64,000 nucleotides of DNA, from the NCBI GenBank assembly GCA_002379985.1, contig DFVG01000017.1, positions 1-64,000 of the forward strand. Reading direction: 5' to 3'. The notes beneath the pieces were generated by a model. That model was not told the origin of the DNA and did no database searches. It saw only the letters and a list, made by a program, of their open reading frames with translations. Position 1 is the stretch's first letter. Every line of letters begins with the position of its first letter. Shown piece by piece: positions 9,853 to 17,258 of the stretch. The stretch comes from Flavobacteriaceae bacterium UBA4166. Lineage in GTDB: Bacteria; Bacteroidota; Bacteroidia; Flavobacteriales; Flavobacteriaceae. The position numbers and the translations under genes are program-made.

Positions 9853-11121
9853 TTAAAACAATCCGCTTTCCGGCCACAGCCAAATCAGTAATAGTCCGCC
9901 CACAATGGCAATCCCAAACGTAGCTCCCACCCATTTCGCTAAGGTTCGGGTTCCTAATAAAGCTGCCATTACACCTTTAAATGCAAGATTCGACAAAGAC
10001 GCTAACAAAATAAGTCTCCAACCTGTGGAGGTCTGTAGTCCATCGCCTTTCATTAAGTTCGACAACGAAAGCGTGATCGCATCCACATCGGTAAGCCCGC
10101 TAATTATTGCCACTGCATACAAAGCAGTGTTGCCGAACTCTTCTTTGGTAAAAGCTACTGCCAAGAGGATGAGCCCATATAGAAGTCCGAATATCAATGC
10201 ACTTTTGAACTGTGCCGGATTATCGGGTTCAGGCATGGTGTCATCTTCTTTGGAGTCTTTATTAATTCGGTAGAACAGGCCCACGCATAAAATCGCCATA
10301 AAAACGAATTCAATCACTAAAGGAGGCAGTAATTCACCTAGCTTTTGAGGCACTACGACCCCAATTTCTACCATGACCCGTACCAACGCGATTGCGGAAG
10401 CCGTCATGATTACGAAGGCGGCAATTTTATTGATATTATTAGTTTGTGCTGTTTTTCGAGCGTAGCTTACTGTGGTTGCCGTACTACTGATCAAGCCACC
10501 CAAAATACCGTTTGAAATGATGCCCACTTTTTTCCCTACGAACTTGTAAATGAAATATCCAATGACGCTTATTCCTACGATCAAGGTCACCATCAACCAA
10601 ATATTTCTGGGATTGAGCACATCTAAGGGGCCGTAGGTTTCATTAGGAAGAATCGGTAAGATCACTAAAGAAATTCCGGCAAAGGTCATGATGGCAGCAA
10701 TGTCCTTATCCTTTAACCGTTCAATAAAACCATGCAAATGTTCTTTAACATATAGCAACACGGCAAGCGCTCCACCCACAACGACACCCACAATCTGACT
10801 CCCCAATACCAAATACGCCCCAATGGCAAACATCAAGAGTGCCGCGAATTCGGTGGTTTGCCCAATGTCACTTCCCTCTTGTTTTTTCAGTTTGATAACG
10901 TTGGCTACCACTAAAAGTGCCGTAAGTGCGAGTCCGAATACTGGAAGTATAAACGGATTATCATAGCTTTCGGTAAGTAGCCCGGCGACGACTCCCAATA
11001 CTGAAATTAACGTAAACGTTCGTACCCCGGCCATCTCATGATCTGAGCGCTGTCGTTGCACACCTACCAGCATTCCCAAGCCAAATGCAATGCCCAATGT
11101 GATGAGGTCACTATAATCCAT
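9853..11121 (-). CDS. MgtC/SapB-DUF4010 family membrane protein
   Basis: A 422-aa polytopic inner-membrane protein. Residues 1-150 match the MgtC/SapB N-terminal domain (LGIAFGLGMLVGVQRQRSD, GVRTFTLISVLG), and the rest is the DUF4010 region with many hydrophobic helices (about 11-12 in all). MgtC proteins influence Mg2+ and phosphate homeostasis and regulate F-type ATPase in enteric bacteria, but the long DUF4010 version has no established role. It heads a two-gene operon with the App1-like phosphatase, 1 bp downstream. The pyrophosphatase gene upstream on the same strand is separated by a strong terminator at 11147-11175. Confidence 0.87.
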   Translation of the reverse strand: MDYSDLITLGIAFGLGMLVGVQRQRSDHEMAGVRTFTLISVLGVVAGLLTESYDNPFILPVFGLALTALLVVANVIKLKKQEGSDIGQTTEFAALLMFAIGAYLVLGSQIVGVVVGGALAVLLYVKEHLHGFIERLKDKDIAAIMTFAGISLVILPILPNETYGPLDVLNPRNIWLMVTLIVGISVIGYFIYKFVGKKVGIISNGILGGLISSTATTVSYARKTAQTNNINKIAAFVIMTASAIALVRVMVEIGVVVPQKLGELLPPLVIEFVFMAILCVGLFYRINKDSKEDDTMPEPDNPAQFKSALIFGLLYGLILLAVAFTKEEFGNTALYAVAIISGLTDVDAITLSLSNLMKGDGLQTSTGWRLILLASLSNLAFKGVMAALLGTRTLAKWVGATFGIAIVGGLLLIWLWPESGLF

Positions 11122-11146
11122 AGGATAAAAGATACAGCAATTCCAT

Positions 11147-11175
11147 AAAAAAACCCCACCAAAAGGGTGGGGTTT
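11147..11175 (-). terminator. Rho-independent terminator of hppA
   Basis: Read on the minus strand, the stem AACCCCACC pairs with GGTGGGGTT around a short CTTTT loop and is followed by a run of seven T. It lies 28 bp past the pyrophosphatase stop codon and separates that gene from the MgtC/DUF4010 gene. Confidence 0.88.
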
Positions 11176-11203
11176 ATCAGTATTTTAACGAAGTTTTGCT
11201 GGC

Positions 11204-13696
11204 TTAGTTCTTCTTTTCAGTTACTTCAAGCTCTTTCACTACAGCGCCACCCTCTACTTTAATATTGGCATTTTTCAAAGCTTCCACTTGAGCTTTCACT
11301 TCCTCCATCGTACCGGTAAAGGTTTTTGTTTCGGAGGTTGTTTTTCCATCCTTGGTTGTTTTGATGGTAACGTTCGCAGTGGTCAAGCTATCATTTGAAG
11401 ACATTTCTACCATCACATCTCGAGAGACCTCCGTTTTATTGGCTTTTTTGATCTGATCGGCCTGTGCTCCGGTTAGTACTGTACGGTTTCCGTCTTCATC
11501 AATAAACACCATTTCTTCAGTATCGCTCATTGCAGTAACATCACCATGGTGACCTCCCAAGATGGGAGCAATTACCAATCCAACCAAACAGGTTAACTTG
11601 ATAAGAATGTTCATAGAAGGTCCTGAAGTATCCTTAAACGGATCTCCTACGGTGTCTCCGGTTACAGCTGCTTTGTGCGCTTCGCTTCCTTTATAGGTCA
11701 TTTCACCGTTGATCATCACCCCGGCTTCAAAAGATTTCTTCGCGTTATCCCAAGCACCTCCGGCATTGTTTTGGAAGATCGCCCACATCACACCACTCAC
11801 ACAAACTCCGGCCATATACCCTCCTAAAGGTTCCGCACCAAAGATCAACCCAATAAGAATTGGCGTGATGATGGTGATCAATCCCGGCATCAACATTTCC
11901 TGCAAGGCGGCTTTGGTAGAGATATCTACACATTTTCCATACTCCGGTGTGCCGGTTCCTTCCATAATTCCGGGAATTTCCTTGAACTGACGACGCACTT
12001 CCTGCACCATTTTCATGGCAGCTTTTCCTACCGATTTCATCGCTAAAGCGGAAAACACGACAGGGATCATTCCACCAACAAATAACATCGCTAGTACATC
12101 GGCACGGAAAATATTAATTCCGTCGATTCCGGTAAAGGTAACGTAGGCTGCGAACAATGCTAGGGCTGTTAAGGCCGCTGAAGCAATTGCAAATCCTTTT
12201 CCTACGGCCGCTGTGGTATTTCCAACAGAGTCTAGAATATCGGTACGCTCACGAACGTGATCTTCTAGTTCGCTCATTTCCGCAACACCTCCGGCATTAT
12301 CGGCAATCGGACCAAAAGCATCAATCGCCAACTGCATCGCAGTCGTTGCCATCATAGCAGAGGCCGCCAAGGCCACTCCATAGAATCCGGCAAGCTCATA
12401 CGATCCATAGATCGCAGCAGCAAATAATAGTACGCTCCAAAGGGTTGACTTCATCCCTACCGCTAGACCGGCGATGATATTTGTTGCCGCTCCGGTAGAG
12501 GAATTTTGTACAATATCAAGTACCGGCTTTTTCCCAAGACTCGTATAATAAGCCGTTACAAAAGAGATCAAAGCACCTACGGCAAGACCGATACATGCTG
12601 ACCAGAATACATTTATTGATGGGACTTCGATCGCACCTTCCCCAAAGAAGTTCATGGTCATGGTTTCAGGCAACATCCAATCGATCAAGAAGTAACTCGC
12701 TGCCAAGGTGATAATAATTGCGGTCCAGTTCCCCATATCCAATGCCTTTTGAACTTGAGGTTCTTTCGCATCGTTGTTTTTAATACTTACTAAGAACGTT
12801 CCTACGATTGATGCTAGAACTCCTACTCCGGCAATCACAAGCGGAAGTAAGATCGGCCCCATATTATTGAACGCGTCTGTAAAAGGTGCCGTCGTACTCA
12901 TATCACGGATTACATAGTTGCCTAACACCATGGCTGCCAAAACGGTCGCTACGTAACTACCGAATAAGTCGGCTCCCATACCAGCCACATCTCCTACGTT
13001 ATCTCCTACGTTGTCAGCGATAGTCGCCGGATTACGTGGATCGTCTTCCGGGATACCGGCTTCAACTTTCCCTACAAGGTCGGCACCTACGTCGGCAGCT
13101 TTGGTATAAATACCTCCACCCACACGTGCAAACAAGGCAATACTTTCAGCTCCTAAAGAGAAACCAGCCAGTGCTTCCAAAACAACGGTCATATCGGTAT
13201 AGAAATCGCCGCCTTCTACTAAAAACTGACTTAAGAAGAAAAGAAAGAACAGGCTCAATCCTAATACTGCCAAGCCGGCAACACCAAGTCCCATTACGGT
13301 ACCACCACCAAAGGAAACTTTTAAGGCCTGTGGCAAACTTGTTTTAGCAGCTTCCGCCGTGCGCGCATTTGCTTCTGTAGCCACACGCATCCCGATGTTT
13401 CCCGCCAAAGCAGAAAAGATAGCACCGAAAATAAACGCCGGTACAATCATCCAACTGGTGGTTTCAACCATGGTTGAAATGAAGAAAAGTAGTCCCGCAG
13501 CAATCACCGCGAAAATGACTAGCAATCGGTATTCCGCATTAAGAAATGCCAAAGCACCTTCTTTAATGCTCTTAGAGATCGATTGCATACGCTCGCTTCC
13601 CGCAGCTTGTTTCTTTACCCAGCTCATTTTCACGAGCATAAATAAAAGCCCCAAAATAGCGAGGGCAATAGGTACATAGATAATGTTCTGTTCCAT
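11204..13696 (-). CDS. hppA: K+-dependent membrane-bound pyrophosphatase with C-terminal extension
   Basis: An 830-aa integral inner-membrane pump that uses PPi hydrolysis to export H+ or Na+. Diagnostic motifs are DVGADLVGKVE (202-212) and DDPRNPATIADNVGDNVGD (218-236), which bind Mg-PPi. The K+-dependence site reads GNTTAAVGKG (Ala where K+-independent enzymes have Lys), so K+ activation is expected. Which ion is pumped is not decided by this; Na+ is common in marine Bacteroidota. After the last membrane helix there is an extra soluble tail of about 110 residues (720-830), rich in Thr, Lys and Glu, with two similar segments each containing a DG turn and a Thr-Gly/Gln-Lys helix. The gene stands alone, between its own terminator and a divergent gene. 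Confidence 0.95.
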   Translation of the reverse strand: MEQNIIYVPIALAILGLLFMLVKMSWVKKQAAGSERMQSISKSIKEGALAFLNAEYRLLVIFAVIAAGLLFFISTMVETTSWMIVPAFIFGAIFSALAGNIGMRVATEANARTAEAAKTSLPQALKVSFGGGTVMGLGVAGLAVLGLSLFFLFFLSQFLVEGGDFYTDMTVVLEALAGFSLGAESIALFARVGGGIYTKAADVGADLVGKVEAGIPEDDPRNPATIADNVGDNVGDVAGMGADLFGSYVATVLAAMVLGNYVIRDMSTTAPFTDAFNNMGPILLPLVIAGVGVLASIVGTFLVSIKNNDAKEPQVQKALDMGNWTAIIITLAASYFLIDWMLPETMTMNFFGEGAIEVPSINVFWSACIGLAVGALISFVTAYYTSLGKKPVLDIVQNSSTGAATNIIAGLAVGMKSTLWSVLLFAAAIYGSYELAGFYGVALAASAMMATTAMQLAIDAFGPIADNAGGVAEMSELEDHVRERTDILDSVGNTTAAVGKGFAIASAALTALALFAAYVTFTGIDGINIFRADVLAMLFVGGMIPVVFSALAMKSVGKAAMKMVQEVRRQFKEIPGIMEGTGTPEYGKCVDISTKAALQEMLMPGLITIITPILIGLIFGAEPLGGYMAGVCVSGVMWAIFQNNAGGAWDNAKKSFEAGVMINGEMTYKGSEAHKAAVTGDTVGDPFKDTSGPSMNILIKLTCLVGLVIAPILGGHHGDVTAMSDTEEMVFIDEDGNRTVLTGAQADQIKKANKTEVSRDVMVEMSSNDSLTTANVTIKTTKDGKTTSETKTFTGTMEEVKAQVEALKNANIKVEGGAVVKELEVTEKKN

Positions 13697-13734
13697 GTTA
13701 TATTATTTAGTTGACATTAACATTTTTGCGGTTG

Positions 13735-13742
13735 CAAAAGTA
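13735..13742 (-). promoter_or_regulatory. Candidate -7 element for hppA
   Basis: On the minus strand the sequence is TACTTTTG, a perfect match to the Bacteroidota -7 consensus TAnnTTTG, 38 bp upstream of the hppA ATG. No clear TTG is seen 17-19 bp further upstream, so confidence is moderate. Confidence 0.45.
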
Positions 13743-13897
13743 GTAAATTTTTGCGGTGTGGGTACTATTAAATAAAGAAGAAAAATCCCAATACCCAATA
13801 GACCACTGAATTATTGATAGCGAAGAACTTACCAACGAACACTTCTCCCTACGCTAGATCATTCTGAAAATTAGCACTCGAATCCTGTAATTTTGGC

Positions 13898-13905
13898 TAC
13901 ATTTG
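13898..13905 (+). promoter_or_regulatory. Candidate -7 element for the 178-aa protein and heme-type receptor
   Basis: TACATTTG matches TAnnTTTG exactly and ends 10 bp before the ATG at 13916, which would give a very short 5' leader. No convincing -33 TTG was found. Confidence 0.35.
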
Positions 13906-13915
13906 TCGGAAGACC

Positions 13916-14452
13916 ATGAAGCAATGCATTGCTGTATTTTTGATCGCTTCCCTGATCCTTCCGGTATCAGGCACCTTTCTGTGGCTTAAATTTCAGCAAC
14001 AACACGTTCGTAAGGAAGTGAAACACCAACTGATGGCGAACGTTCATGAAGACGACCTAAAGCTGCTTGCTTTCAGCAAGGAAGACAGTGAACGCCTCCA
14101 ATGGAAGCACGACAAAGAATTCGAATTTCAAGGCGTCATGTACGATATCGTATCGACAACAGAAAAAAACGACAGTCTTTATTATCGCGTTTTTCCCGAC
14201 AAAAAAGAAACAAAGTTAAATCGCCAATTGGAAAAGCTGGCAACAGATGCCTTCGGAAAAGACCCACTTCAGCAAGAGAAACAACGTCAATTAAGTCATT
14301 TTTTTTCCATTCTATTTTTTACGCCGCTTGAAACTTGGACTCCATGGGAGTCTTCTGAGTTTACGGCAATGCAATACAACTATGCCAATACATTTCATTC
14401 GATAGTTTTGTTATTGGACGACCCACCGCCCAAGCACTTTCTTCATACATAA
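13916..14452 (+). CDS. Small membrane-anchored protein upstream of a TonB receptor
   Basis: A 178-aa protein with one N-terminal hydrophobic segment (residues 4-24, ending SGTFLWLKF) that is either an anchor or an uncleaved signal. A charged coiled-coil-like stretch follows (HVRKEVKHQLM), then a small mixed domain ending PPPKHFLHT. The C-terminus is proline/histidine-rich. I recognise no named family. It is 77 bp upstream of a heme-type TonB-dependent receptor on the same strand, so a periplasmic helper or metal/heme-related partner is a reasonable guess from context only. The region 13697-13915 upstream holds only candidate promoter elements. Confidence 0.72.
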   Translation: MKQCIAVFLIASLILPVSGTFLWLKFQQQHVRKEVKHQLMANVHEDDLKLLAFSKEDSERLQWKHDKEFEFQGVMYDIVSTTEKNDSLYYRVFPDKKETKLNRQLEKLATDAFGKDPLQQEKQRQLSHFFSILFFTPLETWTPWESSEFTAMQYNYANTFHSIVLLLDDPPPKHFLHT

Positions 14453-14529
14453 GTTTACATCATCTTTTATTATTTCGGGAACGGTTCTTGTGGCCGTATT
14501 TCCGCACAATTCATAATACTACAACTATA

Positions 14530-16935
14530 ATGAAGAAACTACTATTATGTCTAGTGGCATTGGTAATGGCTATTCCTGCCATGTCACAGACAATTACTAT
14601 AACCGATGCCGAATCGGGTGATCCTCTAGAACTTGTTACCTTATATAGTTCATCACCCCGTGCATCCGCAACTACTAATTATCAAGGACAAGCCAATATA
14701 GCCGCTTTTGAAGATGCCGAAGCGATCGAAATTCGTTCTTTAGGCTATGCACAGCAAACAAAGAGCTATGCTGAACTTGCCAACCAAAATTTTGAGTTAG
14801 CCCTTACTCCTCAAAATTTCACCATGGATGAAATTGTGATTTCAGCGACGCGCTGGAATCAATCCTCGAAGGACATTCCCTCTAAGATCACCACAATTTC
14901 TCCACAAGAAATTGCCCTTCAGAATCCACAAACGGCAGCCGATCTTCTTTCGCTTTCGGGTGGGGTTTTTATTCAGAAAAGCCAGCAAGGTGGCGGGAGC
15001 CCCATGATTCGTGGGTTTGCCACCAACCGCTTGTTGTACACGGTAGACGGAGTTCGTATGAACACGGCAATCTTTCGCGGTGGAAATATTCAAAACGTGA
15101 TCTCACTAGATCCATTTGCTATTGAGAGTGCCGAAGTATTGTTTGGCCCCGATGCTGTGATCTACGGAAGCGATGCCATTGGTGGCGTGATGAGCTTTCA
15201 AACCTTAACCCCTCAATTCACGACGGAAGACAAATCGTTGGTTTCAGGGAAGGCTGTCGCTCGATTTGCTTCTGCCAACAATGAAAAAACCGGACATTTT
15301 GATGTCAATGTAGGGTGGAAAAAATGGGCTTTTTTGTCGAGCATTACCTATACCGATTTTGACGATTTGAAACAGGGAAGCGAAGGCCCCAATGAATTTT
15401 TGCGACCTTTTTATGTGGAACGCCAAGACAGTATGGATGTAGTGGTTGCCAATGAAGATCCGAGGGTGCAAACTCCTTCGGGATATTCGCAGATCAATAT
15501 GATGCAAAAAGTTCGTTTTCAACCCAACGAAGCTTGGGATTTTCAATATGGATTTCATTATTCTGAAACTTCAGATTACGGTCGCTATGACCGTCACCTA
15601 AGAACACGGGATGGTGCTCCCCGTTACGGAGAGTGGAGTTACGGACCTCAAAAGTGGATGATGAATAATCTAAACGCTACTCATTTGAGCAATGCAACAC
15701 TCTTCGATGAAATGGCAATTCGGTTGGCGATCCAGAATTTTGAAGAAAGTAGAATTAGTCGAAATTTTAATGACGAAGCCCGCGAAACGCGTGTAGAAAA
15801 AGTGGATGCTTACTCTGCAAACCTAGATTTCACGAAAATGATGGGGGACCGACATACCTTATTTTACGGCTTAGAAGTTGTATATAACGATGTGAATTCC
15901 ACTGGAACCGATACGAATATCCTTACCGGAGTGAGTCAACCCGGACCCAGCAGATATCCGCAAGCGACATGGGCTTCCTATGCAGCATATGTTTCGGATC
16001 AATATAAAGTAAACGACCAAGTGTTGCTACAAGGAGGATTGCGTTACAATCATTTTACATTGAATGCGGAATTTGACACTACCTTCTACCCCTTTCCTTT
16101 CGAAGAAGCGAATCTCGACAATGGTTCCTTGACAGGGAACTTAGGAGTGGTTTATCGCCCCACAGATGATTGGGTGTTTAGCGCAAACGCTGCTACCGCA
16201 TTTCGTTCACCCAATGTTGACGATGTTGGAAAAGTTTTCGATAGCGAACCCGGTGCTGTGGTTGTACCAAACCCTGATCTTAAAGCTGAATATGCCTACA
16301 ATGGAGATGTCGGCGTAGCAAAGATTTTCAATGACAAGGTTAAGGTGGATGTAAGTGCATATTATACGTACTTGAAAAATGCCCTAGTGCGTCGGGATTT
16401 TCAATTGAATGGTCAAGATAGTATTGTTTACGACGGAGAATTGAGTAAAGTTCAAGCCATTCAAAATGCAGCTGTGGCACGTGTATTTGGTGTGCAAGCC
16501 GGTGTAGAGGTAAAGCTTCCTGCAGGTTTTGGATTTTCTTCCCAATTCAATATTCAAGATGGAGAAGAAGAGCTAGATGACGGCACGACTAGCACTTCAC
16601 GCCATGCCGCACCTTGGTTTGGAGTATCACGCCTGACTTTTAAGGCGAGAAAATTAGACCTACAGATGTATGTAGATTATAGCGGAGAACGTTCTTTCGA
16701 GGATCTTCCCGTGGAAGAACAAAGCAAAACCGAGATCTATGCGATCGATGATAATGGAAACCCATATGCTCCAGGCTGGTACACTTTAAATTTTAAAGCA
16801 AATTATCGCTTGACAGAACTACTTTCTGTCAATGCGGGGTTAGAGAACATTACCGACCGTAGATACCGGCCTTATAGTTCGGGAATTTCAGGAGCGGGAC
16901 GGAATTTTATTCTTGCGCTACGCGCTCAATTATAA
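14530..16935 (+). CDS. TonB-dependent receptor, heme/hemoglobin type
   Basis: An 801-aa outer membrane receptor. It has a signal peptide (1-19, AIPAMSQ), a short carboxypeptidase-like domain (20-100), a plug domain with SKITTISPQEIALQNPQTAA and GGGSPMIRGFATNRLLYTVD, and a 22-strand-type barrel ending in NFILALRAQL. The barrel carries FRSPNVDD (from residue 558) and NPDL (581-584), which correspond to the FRAP and NPNL boxes of heme/hemoglobin receptors; this is the basis for the substrate call. The ATG at 14530 begins the signal peptide; the longer frame adds 14 unlikely residues. It follows the 178-aa protein gene and ends at a strong terminator. Confidence 0.87.
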   Translation: MKKLLLCLVALVMAIPAMSQTITITDAESGDPLELVTLYSSSPRASATTNYQGQANIAAFEDAEAIEIRSLGYAQQTKSYAELANQNFELALTPQNFTMDEIVISATRWNQSSKDIPSKITTISPQEIALQNPQTAADLLSLSGGVFIQKSQQGGGSPMIRGFATNRLLYTVDGVRMNTAIFRGGNIQNVISLDPFAIESAEVLFGPDAVIYGSDAIGGVMSFQTLTPQFTTEDKSLVSGKAVARFASANNEKTGHFDVNVGWKKWAFLSSITYTDFDDLKQGSEGPNEFLRPFYVERQDSMDVVVANEDPRVQTPSGYSQINMMQKVRFQPNEAWDFQYGFHYSETSDYGRYDRHLRTRDGAPRYGEWSYGPQKWMMNNLNATHLSNATLFDEMAIRLAIQNFEESRISRNFNDEARETRVEKVDAYSANLDFTKMMGDRHTLFYGLEVVYNDVNSTGTDTNILTGVSQPGPSRYPQATWASYAAYVSDQYKVNDQVLLQGGLRYNHFTLNAEFDTTFYPFPFEEANLDNGSLTGNLGVVYRPTDDWVFSANAATAFRSPNVDDVGKVFDSEPGAVVVPNPDLKAEYAYNGDVGVAKIFNDKVKVDVSAYYTYLKNALVRRDFQLNGQDSIVYDGELSKVQAIQNAAVARVFGVQAGVEVKLPAGFGFSSQFNIQDGEEELDDGTTSTSRHAAPWFGVSRLTFKARKLDLQMYVDYSGERSFEDLPVEEQSKTEIYAIDDNGNPYAPGWYTLNFKANYRLTELLSVNAGLENITDRRYRPYSSGISGAGRNFILALRAQL

Positions 16936-16952
16936 GGGAACTATCCCATAAT

Positions 16953-17183
16953 TTATAAAGCTGCCTCTCGTAATTGAGAGGTAGTTTTTTTTGGAGGCAT
17001 ACAAAGGGTACAAACCTTTACAATATTAAAGTGCTTTTCTGCTTCCTCAATGGCATGCTCAATTTTTCCTGATTCAATGGGAATTCGCGCATGCGCATCG
17101 GGTAAGATTTCGCAGTGTTGGCGATGAAGATAATGGGCGTTTTGAAGACGAGGTTTTTTTCCGACGAAAAACATGGGGAACAT
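16953..17183 (-). CDS. Small Cys/His-rich hypothetical protein
   Basis: A 76-aa reading frame in the otherwise empty space between two genes. Codon use looks like that of its neighbours, and the product contains HYLHRQHCEILPDAH and CTLCMPP, so a metal-binding protein is possible (one CxxC, one extra Cys and several His). The helix IEHAIEEAEKHFNIVK is amphipathic. Its last 12 codons run through the opposite-strand terminator of the receptor gene, which argues either for a shared bidirectional terminator or against the gene. I recognise no family; comparative data would settle it. Confidence 0.45.
   Translation of the reverse strand: MFPMFFVGKKPRLQNAHYLHRQHCEILPDAHARIPIESGKIEHAIEEAEKHFNIVKVCTLCMPPKKTTSQLREAAL
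16961..16992 (+). terminator. Rho-independent terminator of the heme-type receptor gene
   Basis: Stem CTGCCTCTC / GAGAGGTAG (one G-T pair) with a six-base loop, followed by eight T. It lies 26 bp past the receptor stop. It also overlaps the 3' end of the small minus-strand reading frame at 16953-17183. Confidence 0.88.
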
Positions 17184-17258
17184 CTTTGCAACAAAGTTAC
17201 GTTAAATTAACGTTCTCTTAACATATCGAAAAAACTTAACATTAGAATTGTAATCGTC

